From positions 1 through 64,000 of the forward strand of contig JAUYQH010000203.1 in NCBI GenBank assembly GCA_030697365.1: a stretch of DNA of 64,000 nucleotides. The letters are read 5' to 3'. This stretch comes from Novosphingobium sp. GTDB taxonomy: Bacteria; Pseudomonadota; Alphaproteobacteria; Sphingomonadales; Sphingomonadaceae. Made by a program: the position numbers and the translations under genes. The notes under the pieces were generated by a model. That model was not told the DNA's origin and did no database searches. It worked only from the letters and a program-made list of their open reading frames with translations. Below, piece by piece: positions 6,432 through 15,656 of the stretch (positions are counted from its first letter, which is position 1; every line of letters starts with the position of its first letter).

Positions 6432-8951
6432 TCAGTAAATCCCGCCCTGCTCCTCGACGAAATCACCGGGAGGGCCGGCGTTGCCTTGCGTCCGCGCACC
6501 TGACGCCAGCCGCGCCGCGCGCGCCTGTTCAAGCGCGGCAAGCACACGCACCTTAACGTCCATCTCACCCTGGTTGATCGAACGCCGCGGCTCGGTGTCG
6601 GGCTTGAACGCCTCCCAGATGATCGGCGACTTGGCGTCGGTGCCCGGATCGCCGGCGAACACCCGCTTGCCCGATACGCGGTCGATCCGCACCATCCGCA
6701 CCCCTGCGGGCGCGCGGAACGGAACGTCGCCCCACCGCGCGCGGGTCTTCTGGACGAACTCCTTGAAGATCGGCGCGGCGATCCTTCCCCCTTGCGCATA
6801 GCCGCCCAGGCTGCGCGGCTGGTCGTAGCCCAGATAAACCCCGCCGACGACATCGGGCGTGCCACCGACGAACCATACGTTGGTCGGGCCGGTGGTCGTC
6901 CCGGTTTTGCCGAACAACGGCAGGTTGAGATCGCGCAGGCTGGTGGCGGTACCGCGCTGGACCACGCCTTCGAGCATGTGGACGGTCTGGTAGGCGGTGC
7001 GCGGGTCCATCCGCTGGACGCCGGTGGGGGCGAACCGCGGCATCGCGCGCCCATCCCAATCGGCCATGTTGCAGGCCGAGCACTTGAGGTTCTTGGCGCG
7101 CCAGATAACCTTGCCGTTGCGATCCTGGACATAGTCGATCAGCGTCGGCTGGTTGAGCCGCCCGAAGTTTACCAACGCCGAATAGGCGTTGACCATCTTG
7201 AGCACGGTGGTGTCGCCCGCGCCCAGCGCCATCGACAGGTACGGCTCGTAATCGCCCACACCCATCCGCTTGATCGTCCGCACGACGTTCTCGATGCCGC
7301 TGTCGTTGGCGATTCGCACGGTCATCAGGTTGCGCGACTGCTCCAGGCCCCAGCGCATCGTGTGCGACCCGCCGGCGCCGCGCATGTCGAAGTTGCGGAA
7401 GCACTTCTCGCCCAGCGCCGCGCCCTGATAGACGCAGAAGGTGCCATCGAGGACCATCGAGGCCGGGGTCATCCCGTAATCGAGCCCGGTTGCATAGACG
7501 AACGGCTTGATCGTCGAGCCCGGCTGGCGCAGCGCCTGGGTGGCGCGGTTGAAGCTGCCGAGGCGGCTGTCGAACCCGCCCTGCATTGCGTAGACCCGGC
7601 CGCGGTGGGTATCGGCGACGACCATCCCGCCGGACACTTCGGGCACCGTGCGCACCGCATAGCGCGAACCGTTGGGTGCGGCGGCGATAACGTCGCCCGC
7701 GCGCAATGCATCGGGCAGCCCATCGAGCGGATAGGTCTTCCCGTCGGAAAGCCCGATTGTCGCGCGCGGCCCATCGCGCTCGGTGACCACGCCAATGCGC
7801 CAGTCCTTGTAGTTGATCCCCAGGTTAGAGACGATCAGCTGGGTCTGCCAGCTCCCGGCATCGAGGTCGATTTTGGCGATCGGCCCGGTCCAGGCCCGCC
7901 CCCCCGTGTAGCGGATGATTCCGTTACGCAGCGCATCGCGCGCCGAAAGCTGGAGCTCGGGATCGAGCGAGGTCCGCAGCCACAGTCCGCCGGCATAGAC
8001 GCTGTTCGGCCCATCCTCGGCCTTCTCGCCGTATTTGGCGAGCAGCTGGCGGCGCACTTCCTCAAGGAAATAGCCGGCATCGACGCCCCGGCCCGCGGCA
8101 CGGCGCGGGATGAGCCCCAGCGGCAGAGCCTTGGCTGCCGACGCCTGCGCCGCGGTGACGAAATCGTTGGCCACCATCTGGTCAAGCACGAAGTTGCGCC
8201 GCTCGATCGCCATTCCGGCGTTCTTGGCGCGACCGTAGCGTTCGGGCGCCTTGGGCAGGATCGCCAGGAACGCCGCCTCGTGCAGCGCCAGGTCCTTGAC
8301 GTCCTTGTCGAAATAGGCGCGCGACGCGGCCTGGACGCCAAAGCTCTGCCGCCCGAGCGGAATCTCGTTGAGATAAAGCTCGAGGATCTGCTCCTTGGTC
8401 AGCACGTCCTCGATCCGCCGGGCGAGGATCATCTCCTTGAGCTTGCGGGTGATCGAGTATTCGTCGCCGAGCAGGATGTTTTTGGCGACCTGCTGGGTGA
8501 TGGTCGACCCGCCCTTGGCGCGCTGGCCCGAACCGAGCTTGGTCGCATAATCGTAAACTGCGCCCACGAACCCGGGATAGTCGATCCCGCCATGGCTCCA
8601 GAAGGTCTTGTCCTCGGCGGCGAGGAAGGCGTTATAGACCCGCGGCGGGTAATCGACGAAGCGCAGCTGGACGCGGCGTTCGCGGGCATAACTGTCGGCA
8701 ATCTCGCCATCGACCCCGCGCACGATCGTCGGCAGCGGCGGCTGATAAGTCAGCAATTTGTCGGCCGATGGCATATCCCGCCCGATCCACAGCGACAGCA
8801 GCAGGTACAACAGCAGCACGACCCCGCCGGCGATGACCCCTCGCTTGAACCACAGGCTGGTCTGGTAGCTGCGCTGGAACCACTCCCACGCCCCTCCGGC
8901 GTCACGGCGGATGCGGTAGCGGAAGTTCTCGGCGGGGCTGGTGTCGGCCAT
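6432..8951 (-). CDS. mrcA: Penicillin-binding protein 1A (bifunctional peptidoglycan synthase)
   Basis: A class A PBP of 839 residues that polymerises and crosslinks murein at the inner membrane. Order: cytoplasmic N-terminus, one membrane helix (VIAGGVVLLLYLLLSLWI), glycosyltransferase domain (AAEDKTFWSHGGIDYPG, GGSTITQQVAKN), then the transpeptidase with SxxK motif STIKPFVY, SRN motif EQSRNLM and KTG motif FGKTGTTTGPTN. The C-terminal tail is charged. ATG 8951 is favoured over 8990, which adds only a short unlike N-terminus. The order amidase - mrcA - prfB is common in sphingomonads. Confidence 0.95.
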   Translation of the reverse strand: MADTSPAENFRYRIRRDAGGAWEWFQRSYQTSLWFKRGVIAGGVVLLLYLLLSLWIGRDMPSADKLLTYQPPLPTIVRGVDGEIADSYARERRVQLRFVDYPPRVYNAFLAAEDKTFWSHGGIDYPGFVGAVYDYATKLGSGQRAKGGSTITQQVAKNILLGDEYSITRKLKEMILARRIEDVLTKEQILELYLNEIPLGRQSFGVQAASRAYFDKDVKDLALHEAAFLAILPKAPERYGRAKNAGMAIERRNFVLDQMVANDFVTAAQASAAKALPLGLIPRRAAGRGVDAGYFLEEVRRQLLAKYGEKAEDGPNSVYAGGLWLRTSLDPELQLSARDALRNGIIRYTGGRAWTGPIAKIDLDAGSWQTQLIVSNLGINYKDWRIGVVTERDGPRATIGLSDGKTYPLDGLPDALRAGDVIAAAPNGSRYAVRTVPEVSGGMVVADTHRGRVYAMQGGFDSRLGSFNRATQALRQPGSTIKPFVYATGLDYGMTPASMVLDGTFCVYQGAALGEKCFRNFDMRGAGGSHTMRWGLEQSRNLMTVRIANDSGIENVVRTIKRMGVGDYEPYLSMALGAGDTTVLKMVNAYSALVNFGRLNQPTLIDYVQDRNGKVIWRAKNLKCSACNMADWDGRAMPRFAPTGVQRMDPRTAYQTVHMLEGVVQRGTATSLRDLNLPLFGKTGTTTGPTNVWFVGGTPDVVGGVYLGYDQPRSLGGYAQGGRIAAPIFKEFVQKTRARWGDVPFRAPAGVRMVRIDRVSGKRVFAGDPGTDAKSPIIWEAFKPDTEPRRSINQGEMDVKVRVLAALEQARAARLASGARTQGNAGPPGDFVEEQGGIY

Positions 8952-9002
8952 ATCGGTTGGGCGTATAGGTTGGCCGGGCGCAACCCGCAACGGCGGCGCG
9001 GC

Positions 9003-9881
9003 TCAACCCGTCGCGCGGGTCCTTGCGAAATAAGTCTCGATCGCCCGCGCGAAAGCGCTGGCGAACCCTTGGCGCGACTTGGGATCGAGCAGGCGGGCGG
9101 TGTCGTCGGCGTTGCTGATATAGCCCGATTCGAACAGCACCGAAGGCACGTCGGGCGATTTGAGCACGACGAACGCGGCGCTTTTCAGCGGTTCGGGGCG
9201 GAACCGGATAGCCCCCCGGTTTTCGCGCAGGATCAGCCGGGCGAGCCCGCCCGAACGCTCGAGCGTCTGGCGCCGCGAGAGATCGAGTAGAATCGCGGCG
9301 ACATCGCCGGGCTGTTCCTTCAGTGCCACGCCGTTGATCGTATCCGCCCGGTTCTCGCGCGCCGCGATCCGCTCCGCGTCGGCATCCGAGGCGCGCTCGG
9401 ACAGCGTGTAGAGCGTTGCCCCGCGCGCGCCCTCCTCCGCTGCGGCATCGGCGTGGATCGAGACGAACAGGTCTGCGCCCAGCCGCCGGGCGATGCCAGA
9501 GCGCTCCTCCAGCGTCAGAAAGCGGTTGCCGTCACGGGTCAGCGCGACCCGCACCCGGGCGCGGCGGACCAGCTCGTCGCGCAAGGTCCGGGCCAGGGTG
9601 AGGGTGAGTTGCGCTTCCTTGAGGCCGCCCGCTCCGCTTGCCCCCGGATCGTGCCCGCCGTGCCCGGCATCGATCACCACCAATGGACGGCTCGCGTCGT
9701 CGGGCCCGGCGATGGCCGGCAGGCCGATCTGCGGTTCGGCCGGGGGCAACGCGATGCGGACGACGTAATCGGGCACCCGCGCCCGCACGCCCAGATGAAT
9801 GTCGAGCGGCAAGTCCACACCGAGCGGAAGATGCCCGGCCGGAACGAGGAGCCCGGCGAGAATAACGATCGCGCTGATCAT
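9003..9881 (-). CDS. amiC: N-acetylmuramoyl-L-alanine amidase (Amidase_3)
   Basis: A periplasmic zinc amidase of 292 residues that cuts the amide bond between MurNAc and the stem peptide, used in septum splitting and murein turnover. An N-terminal hydrophobic segment (MISAIVILAGLLVPAG) acts as signal or anchor. The domain starts at PLVVIDAGHGGHDPGASG (first Zn His), then LTRDGNRFLTLEERSGIAR (Zn Glu), ADLFVSIHADAA (second His) and VLFESGYISNADD (catalytic Glu). There is no N-terminal AMIN domain. It lies upstream of mrcA on the same strand and is divergent from rne. Confidence 0.92.
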   Translation of the reverse strand: MISAIVILAGLLVPAGHLPLGVDLPLDIHLGVRARVPDYVVRIALPPAEPQIGLPAIAGPDDASRPLVVIDAGHGGHDPGASGAGGLKEAQLTLTLARTLRDELVRRARVRVALTRDGNRFLTLEERSGIARRLGADLFVSIHADAAAEEGARGATLYTLSERASDADAERIAARENRADTINGVALKEQPGDVAAILLDLSRRQTLERSGGLARLILRENRGAIRFRPEPLKSAAFVVLKSPDVPSVLFESGYISNADDTARLLDPKSRQGFASAFARAIETYFARTRATG

Positions 9882-10414
9882 GCCTGGCGGGCTATGCCGT
9901 CAGTAGCGCCGCCCGGTCCAGCAACATTATCGCGAACCATCGCCCCACACGCTCCGTTCCGGTTTTGGTTGCCGATCGCGGAACGCTTTGCTAGCGATGC
10001 CAGCGCGGGCCGGTCGGCCCAGCGATCCTCCCCGGCGAGCCACCGCAAAGGTGATAGAAAAGCCGCCAGGAGCCGTCGTCCCGACCGGAGGGCACCGCGC
10101 CCGGAAGCTTTTTCCGGGACTTTCCAGGTTGATGCAGTTCATGAATAGCCGTCCCTCGTCAGCGCAATCGCCGGTCCTTGGATCAGCGGCCGCGCTTGCG
10201 TTGCCCGGCGCGCGCACCATTTCGCCGCGCACTTCGCCAACTGCAGACACAAGCGAACCGTCGCCGAGCGGTGGGGCTGCCAAGCCTCGCATCGGCACCA
10301 CCCGAAATCGCACGCCAGCCGCCGTACGGGTCGTACCCGGTGGCCGGTGTGCTGCATTGCAATCGCGCGCCGCCGGCCGGTGGCTCCACCGCCCCCCGCG
10401 CGCCAGGAGAATTA
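9882..10414. promoter_or_regulatory. amiC-rne divergent intergenic region and rne leader
   Basis: A 533-base stretch without a convincing gene. It must hold the promoters of the amidase (minus) and rne (plus). Near 10100-10118 lies a 7-bp hairpin CCCGGAA/TTCCGGG with loop GCTTT. In E. coli a long rne 5' UTR allows RNase E to control its own mRNA; a similar role here is an inference. AGGAGA precedes the rne start. Confidence 0.5.
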
Positions 10415-13171
10415 ATGATGACCACGCGCATGCTTATCGATGCGCGCCACCCGGAAGAAACCCGGGTGGCGGTGCTCAAGGGTAACCGAATCGAAGAGTT
10501 CGATTTCGAATCCGCCGATCACAAGCAGATCAAGGGCAATATCTACCTTGCCAAAGTAACCCGGGTCGAACCGTCGCTGCAGGCGGCGTTCGTCGATTTC
10601 GGCGGCAACCGCCACGGGTTCCTCGCCTTCAGCGAAATTCACCCCGACTATTACCAAATCCCCAAGCAGGACCGCGAGGCGCTGCTCGCCGAGGAAGCCG
10701 CCCACGCCGAGGAAGAAGCCGCGCTGCGCGCCGCCGACGACGCCGACTACGGCGATGACGACGGCGACGGGGCCGACGGCGAAAGCGCCGACGGCTTCGT
10801 CGATGAACTGGCCGGCGACGAAGGGGTCGAGGAAGTCGATACCTCGGAGAAGGACGAAGTCGCCACGATCGAGGGCGGCGAGGTTTCGAACGGCGATGAC
10901 GGCGAGGATGCGGAGGACGCCGAGGCCGCCGCTGACGAGCAGGACGAAAGTCCGCGCGAAGACGGCGAGCGCAACGAAGGCGGCGACGGCGATCGTGGAC
11001 GGCCCCGCCGCGGGCGCCGCCAGGGTGGCCGGACCCAGGCCAAGGCCGCCGACGAACTGCGCGACAAGCGCATGGCGCTGCGTCGCCGCTACAAGATCCA
11101 GGACGTCATCCAGCGTCGTCAGGTGCTGCTGGTCCAGGTCGTCAAGGAAGAGCGCGGCAACAAGGGCGCGGCGCTGACCACTTACCTCAGCCTGGCCGGC
11201 CGCTATTGCGTGCTGATGCCCAACTCCAGCCACGGCGGCGGGATTTCGCGCAAGATTTCGAGCGCGGCGGACCGCAAGCGGCTGAAATCGATCATCTCGG
11301 AAATGAACTTGCCCAAGTCGATGGGCTGCATCGTCCGCACTGCGGGGCTCCAGCGCAACAAAACCGAGATCAAGCGCGACTTCGACTATCTCGCGCGGCT
11401 GTGGGACGAGATCCGGGAGAACACGCTAAAGTCGTCGGCGCCCGCGCTGATCCATTCGGACAGCGACCTGATCAAACGCGCGATCCGCGACATCTACAAC
11501 AAGGAGATCGAGGAAGTCGTCGTCGAGGGCGAAGGCGGCTATCGCTCGGCCAAGGAATTCATGAAGCTGCTGATGCCCAGCCACGCCAAGCGGGTGAAGC
11601 AATACGCCGATCCGGTGCCGCTGTTCCAGCGCTATGGCGCCGAGGACCAACTGACCGCAATGTACGATCCGGTGGTCCAGCTCCGCTCGGGCGGCTACCT
11701 CGTGATCAACCCGACCGAGGCGCTGGTCTCGATCGACATCAACTCGGGCCGTTCCACCAAGGAGCACGGGATCGAGGCGACCGCGCTCAAGACCAACATG
11801 GAAGCCGCCGCCGAGATCGCCCGCCAATTGCGCCTGCGCGACATGGCCGGGCTGGTGGTGATCGACTTCATCGACATGGAATACGGCGCCAACGTCCGCA
11901 AGGTCGAGAAGTGCATGAAGGATGCCCTGCGCAACGATCGCGCACGGATCCAGATCGGCCGCATCTCGGGCTTCGGCCTTATGGAGATGAGCCGCCAGCG
12001 GCTCCGCACCGGGGTGCTCGAGGCGACCACCCGCGGTTGCCCGCACTGCGACGGTTCGGGCCTGGTCCGCACCGCATCGAGCGCGGGGCTATCGGCGCTG
12101 CGCATGATCGAAGACGAAGCGGCCAAGGGCAAGGGCATGGTGATATCGCTTTTCGCCAGCCAGGAAGCCGCGGTCTATCTGCTCAATGCCAAGCGCGCCG
12201 ATCTGGGTGCGATCGAGGATCTCTACGGCGTGCGCGTCGAAGTGCTGCCCGAAGGTGAGGCTGAAGGCGCCAAGATGCGCGTCGCCTCGTCAGGTCCGCG
12301 GCCGACCCACGTGCCGACGTTCGCCCCGATCGCCGAACCCGAAGCCGACGACCTCGACGACGAAGAAATCGACATCGACGAGATCGAAGCGGACGATCGC
12401 GAAGAGGACGAAGGTGAACGCGGCGAGCGCGGAGATCGCGACCGCAAGCGCCGCCGCCGCCGTGGCGGTCGTGGGCGTGATCGTGATGAGCGAGGCGAGG
12501 AACGCGCCCGTGCTCCGGAAGCCGGTGACGAAGCCGACGAAGGCGAGACCTCGGATGAGGCCGCGCCGAAGTCAGAAGCCGGTGAGGCCGAGGACGACGG
12601 CAGCGACGGTCCGCGCAAGCGCCGCCGCCGCAGCCGCCGCCGTCGCGGGGGCCGTGGCCGCAGCGAAGGCTTCGAGGATGGCGAGGAAGGCGAAGCGCCG
12701 CTCGATGGCGCGGCTGTCGAAGGCGAGGCCGTTGCCGAAATCGCCGAGCAACTTGGCGAGGACATCGCGGTGGTGGCCGATCCGGAAGCCCCGGCCAAGC
12801 CCAAGCGCCGCAGCCGCGCTCGCAAGTCTGCTGCCGCCGAGGGTGGCGAGCCGGTAGAGGCTGTCGCCGAAGTGGAGGCCACTGCCGAAGCCGACGCTCC
12901 TGTCGAACCCGCCAAGCCCGCGCGTCGTTCGCGGCGCAAGGCCGAACCGGTTGCCGAGCTGGAGGCCGAAGTACCGGTCGAAGTCGCGGTCGAGGCAGTG
13001 GAAGCCGCGCCGGTCAAGAAGCCGCGCGCGCGCAAGGCCGCTGCGGCGAAGGCCGACACCGCGCCCGAAACCGCCACGCAGCCGGAAACCAGAGCGGGCG
13101 ATCTTGAATCGGCCAACGGCGAATCGTCCGGGAAACCGCGCAGCGGCTGGTGGCAGCGCACGTTCGGCTGA
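10415..13171 (+). CDS. rne: Ribonuclease E
   Basis: An essential endoribonuclease, 918 residues, that starts mRNA decay and processes rRNA/tRNA. The N-terminal catalytic half has the S1 domain (GNIYLAKVTRVEPSLQAAFV), split by a roughly 130-residue Asp/Glu-rich insertion (about residues 83-215). The RNase H-like and DNase I-like parts follow, with the metal-binding aspartates in LVSIDINSGRS (about 441) and VVIDFIDMEYG (about 484), then the Zn-link CPHCDGSG at 542. The C-terminal half alternates acidic stretches with Arg-rich runs (RKRRRRSRRRRGGRGR) and Ala/Val/Glu repeats, as for disordered degradosome scaffolds. ATG 10415 is preceded by AGGAGA. Confidence 0.96.
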   Translation: MMTTRMLIDARHPEETRVAVLKGNRIEEFDFESADHKQIKGNIYLAKVTRVEPSLQAAFVDFGGNRHGFLAFSEIHPDYYQIPKQDREALLAEEAAHAEEEAALRAADDADYGDDDGDGADGESADGFVDELAGDEGVEEVDTSEKDEVATIEGGEVSNGDDGEDAEDAEAAADEQDESPREDGERNEGGDGDRGRPRRGRRQGGRTQAKAADELRDKRMALRRRYKIQDVIQRRQVLLVQVVKEERGNKGAALTTYLSLAGRYCVLMPNSSHGGGISRKISSAADRKRLKSIISEMNLPKSMGCIVRTAGLQRNKTEIKRDFDYLARLWDEIRENTLKSSAPALIHSDSDLIKRAIRDIYNKEIEEVVVEGEGGYRSAKEFMKLLMPSHAKRVKQYADPVPLFQRYGAEDQLTAMYDPVVQLRSGGYLVINPTEALVSIDINSGRSTKEHGIEATALKTNMEAAAEIARQLRLRDMAGLVVIDFIDMEYGANVRKVEKCMKDALRNDRARIQIGRISGFGLMEMSRQRLRTGVLEATTRGCPHCDGSGLVRTASSAGLSALRMIEDEAAKGKGMVISLFASQEAAVYLLNAKRADLGAIEDLYGVRVEVLPEGEAEGAKMRVASSGPRPTHVPTFAPIAEPEADDLDDEEIDIDEIEADDREEDEGERGERGDRDRKRRRRRGGRGRDRDERGEERARAPEAGDEADEGETSDEAAPKSEAGEAEDDGSDGPRKRRRRSRRRRGGRGRSEGFEDGEEGEAPLDGAAVEGEAVAEIAEQLGEDIAVVADPEAPAKPKRRSRARKSAAAEGGEPVEAVAEVEATAEADAPVEPAKPARRSRRKAEPVAELEAEVPVEVAVEAVEAAPVKKPRARKAAAAKADTAPETATQPETRAGDLESANGESSGKPRSGWWQRTFG

Positions 13172-13178
13172 ACCGCAA

Positions 13179-13212
13179 TGACACCCTCTCCCGATTGTGG
13201 GAGAGGGTGTCA
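13179..13212 (+). terminator. Perfect hairpin after rne
   Basis: TGACACCCTCTCCC pairs exactly with GGGAGAGGGTGTCA (14 bp) around the loop GATTGT. It lies 7 bases after the rne stop and 9 bases before the end of the convergent gene at 13221, so it can serve both strands. There is no U-run. Confidence 0.65.
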
Positions 13213-13220
13213 GGCGCTGC

Positions 13221-14732
13221 TCAAGCCCGGGTCCAGAAGCGTCCGGCCGAACCGTGCGGCGCGATGGTTCCGCTCGAACCGACTGGCTCTGCAACTCCAT
13301 CGGTGAGAAACGCGACCAGCGCGGCGTCGTTCGCATCGACATGCGCCAATGTGCGTCCGCCCGCCGGGGTCCGCGCCACCACCACCCCGCCGCCGGGCGC
13401 ACCATCGCGGCCATAGAACACGGTATAACTCTCTACCCTCGCCGGACCGGCGTAGCCGTCATCGAGCGCCGGCACCACGCCGCGCCGGGCGTCGGCTTCC
13501 GCCTGATAGTCGTAGTCCTGCGGAAACGCTGCTGCCGGGATCGGTTCGCGCGACAGGACAATACAGTGGTTGTCGGTCGCGAAGCCGCCGTTGGCGAAGA
13601 GGAAGCCGTTGCCCCCCGCGGCGCGCAATTTGCCCGCCATCGCCACCACCGCGTGGCTCATGTAGTTGCCGATCGGCCCGCCGCCGAAGGTCAGCCCGCC
13701 GAACACTGTCGCGGACTTGTCCAGCGGCCAGTCGAGGATCCGCCGCGCCATCTTGGGGACACAGGGGAAGCATGAATAGAGTTCGGCAAACGCGAAGTCG
13801 GCGCCGGTCATCGCGTTGAGTTCGAGCGTCCGCCCGATTGCGGTTTCCATGCTGACCGATCGGGTGAAGCCGTCCCTCGCGAGGATGCTGGCGGGCTCTT
13901 TCGCCGCGGCACCCATACCGACGTAAATCAGCCGGTCCTCGGCAATCCCCCGCCGCCGCGCCTCGGCCAGGCTGGCGACGATGAACCCGGCACCCTGATT
14001 GACCGATGAGTTGGCGACAGTCAGCTTGGTGTAGGGAAACGCGATCGGGCGGTTGTTGGCGTCGACCGTAAGAATGGCGTCGGCGCTGACCGGCTTGCGG
14101 ATCCATGCGCCTTCCTCGCCCGCGGCGACTTCGCTCATCCGCGCCCAGATTTCAGCGCTTTCGGCTTGCCCTTCGGCCAGAGACTGGCCCCATGCGGCGC
14201 GGGTCGCGTTCTCGTAAAGCGGGTAGATATCGACCGGGGAAACCAGCCCGTGCGCCCGGGCAAAATCGGGCTCTCGGTGGAGACTGGCCGGGCGGCGCAG
14301 CGCATAGCTGGCGTCAGCTCCGGGTGTGGCTTTGGCCGCGCGCCCGGCCGCGGTGCGCAATGCTTCGGCCCCGACCACCGCGCACAGCTTCGCCTCGCCC
14401 GCGCCGATGCGGTTGGCGGCATCGTTGAGCATCCGGATCGGAGTGTCGCCGTGCGGTTTTTCCGATTGCTCGATCAGTCGCGGCGCCGCACCGATCGCAG
14501 CTGCCAGCCTGGCGCACAGCGGGTTCAGCTCGCGGAAGCTGATCTGGTCGACCACCGCGAGGCTGTCGAGATCGGCGAGCAGCGACGCCCGTGGCCCGGC
14601 GTCGGCCTCGGCCACGCGCAATGCCGCGACCATCAGGCCGAGCGGATCGAGCCCGTCGTCGGGGTCGGCGGGACGGTCGTTGACCTGGCCGACCGCGACG
14701 ATGACCGGGGTCCGTTCGGGATCGCTCACCAC
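13221..14732 (-). CDS. Thiolase-like (SCP-x/acetyl-CoA acetyltransferase-like) protein
   Basis: 503 residues with thiolase-superfamily layout: an N-terminal strand TPVIVAVGQVNDRP, a central GADFAFAELYSCFPCVPKMA, then a glycine-rich region GGLTFGGGPIGNYMSHAVVA and GGNGFLFANGGFATDNH. Thiolases usually have a nucleophilic Cys in the N-terminal half; here that place reads EKPHGDTPIRML, without Cys. The protein may therefore not be a classical thiolase and could act in acyl-CoA side-chain metabolism or as a binding protein (inference). Start is GTG (tandem GTG at 14732/14729), overlapping the end of a cytochrome b561 remnant in ATGTGGTGAGC. Confidence 0.75.
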   Translation of the reverse strand: MVSDPERTPVIVAVGQVNDRPADPDDGLDPLGLMVAALRVAEADAGPRASLLADLDSLAVVDQISFRELNPLCARLAAAIGAAPRLIEQSEKPHGDTPIRMLNDAANRIGAGEAKLCAVVGAEALRTAAGRAAKATPGADASYALRRPASLHREPDFARAHGLVSPVDIYPLYENATRAAWGQSLAEGQAESAEIWARMSEVAAGEEGAWIRKPVSADAILTVDANNRPIAFPYTKLTVANSSVNQGAGFIVASLAEARRRGIAEDRLIYVGMGAAAKEPASILARDGFTRSVSMETAIGRTLELNAMTGADFAFAELYSCFPCVPKMARRILDWPLDKSATVFGGLTFGGGPIGNYMSHAVVAMAGKLRAAGGNGFLFANGGFATDNHCIVLSREPIPAAAFPQDYDYQAEADARRGVVPALDDGYAGPARVESYTVFYGRDGAPGGGVVVARTPAGGRTLAHVDANDAALVAFLTDGVAEPVGSSGTIAPHGSAGRFWTRA

Positions 14733-14941
14733 ATCCGCCGCAGGACGCCGTCCTTGAGGATGAAGTGATGGCGCAGCGCCGCGCCGACATGGAGCAGCAC
14801 CAGTCCGAGCATTACGAAACCGAGAATCTCATGACCCTCTCCATCGGGCACAACCATCGGGGTATACTCCTGTTGCTCGCCGAGGCGCTTAACCGCACAG
14901 CCGCGTGGGGTCGAGCCGCCAGATGTGACAATTCGTATCGA
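14726..14941 (-). pseudogene. Cytochrome b561 C-terminal remnant
   Basis: The minus strand encodes HEILGFVMLGLVLLHVGAAL followed by RHHFILKDGVLRRMW and a stop. This matches the last membrane helix of bacterial cytochrome b561 proteins, with its haem-ligand histidine (LLH.GAA) and the usual tail HHF..KDGVLRRM. The three preceding helices are missing: upstream the frame reads unrelated sequence and meets TAG at 14944. Recognisable homology spans about 14726-14860. It looks like the 3' end of a lost quinol-oxidising b561 gene. Its TGA overlaps the GTG start of the downstream thiolase-like gene. Confidence 0.7.
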
Positions 14942-15335
14942 CTAGGGCGCGATCAGGACCTTGCACTGGTGGTGCGCCGCTTGAGTCACAAAGAAGATCG
15001 CCGCCAGCCCCCACGCCGATCCGTCGTAATACAGCGCACCCGAGGCGCCTTTCATCATCAGCCCTTGGGGATTGGTGTCGCCGTCCCGCGTCAGCACCCT
15101 GCTCAGCGCGATCTCGCCGTTGAAGCCGACCGCGGCGGGCACGGGCTGGCGATCAGCCATTGGCGCATTGATCCACTCTCCCGGCGGCGCAGGGTTCGCC
15201 CGAATCGTCCCTCCCGGATCGACAATGCATCTGTCGCGGCGCAAAAAAGCGGTTTCCATTGCCGCGGCAAGCAAAGTTTGTATGTATTACCTACAAAGTT
15301 TACCGAGGCGACCATGCCCCCTGCGCCCTGACGAG
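14942..15335. other. Unassigned stretch within the relic zone
   Basis: About 390 bases with no supported gene. A minus-strand frame at 14942-15274 (with FNGEIALSRVLTRDGDTNPQ and ALYYDGSAWGLAAIFFV) looks partly protein-like but I recognise no family. It is in frame with the b561 remnant and separated from it by the TAG. It may be another eroded gene. The stretch contains the palindrome at 15277-15297. Confidence 0.35.
15277..15297. promoter_or_regulatory. 21-bp operator-like palindrome
   Basis: Halves TTTGTATGTA and TACCTACAAA around a central T; nine of ten base pairs match. It is AT-rich in a GC-rich setting and suits a dimeric regulator of MarR, TetR or GntR type. It sits before the aldehyde dehydrogenase/amidohydrolase relic. 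The half TTTGTATG recurs before ligM, and TTGTATG before the MarR gene. Confidence 0.55.
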
Positions 15336-15420
15336 AGGAGGCCCGAGATGAACGAGAGACCACGATCATCCGCGCCCAGCGCGCCTATTCGGACGATGCC
15401 GCCAAGTTCCTCTCGCGCGC

Positions 15421-15630
15421 AAGCCGCAGTTGTTCATCAACAACGAATTGGTCGATTCGAGCCACGGCGCGACGATCGACGTAGAGGTTCTCTCGTCGGG
15501 CAAGATCATCGCCCAGGTGGTCGCTGCCTCGGTCATCGACCTGTCGGGCTGGTCGCCCAGATACTTCAAGCCGCAGATCATGCCCGGGATCATGAAGGAC
15601 AACGCCGCGCGGGTGTTGGGGCTAGCTTGA
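15421..15630 (+). pseudogene. Aldehyde dehydrogenase N-terminus fused in frame to an amidohydrolase C-terminus (relic)
   Basis: The frame begins KPQLFINNELVDSSHGATID and continues SSGKIIAQVVAAS, the N-terminal beta hairpin of aldehyde dehydrogenases (family pattern LFINGEWVDS.SGKTI.V). It then changes to VIDLSGWSPRYF and KPQIMPGIMKDNAARVLGLA, the penultimate strand and last helix of amidohydrolase-2 proteins, where about 40 residues including the GSDYP strand would normally stand between. So at least two in-frame deletions joined three pieces in about 70 codons. The product could not be a working enzyme of either family. Confidence 0.65.
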
Positions 15631-15656
15631 TCCGCACAGCGGTCGGGGAGACGAGA

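Noticed and set aside
6792..9290. An 832-codon open frame on the plus strand opposite mrcA and the amidase
   Set aside because: It is the antisense shadow of a high-GC gene. The sequence is Arg/Gly/Asp/His-rich with no domain, while the minus strand carries all PBP1A motifs.
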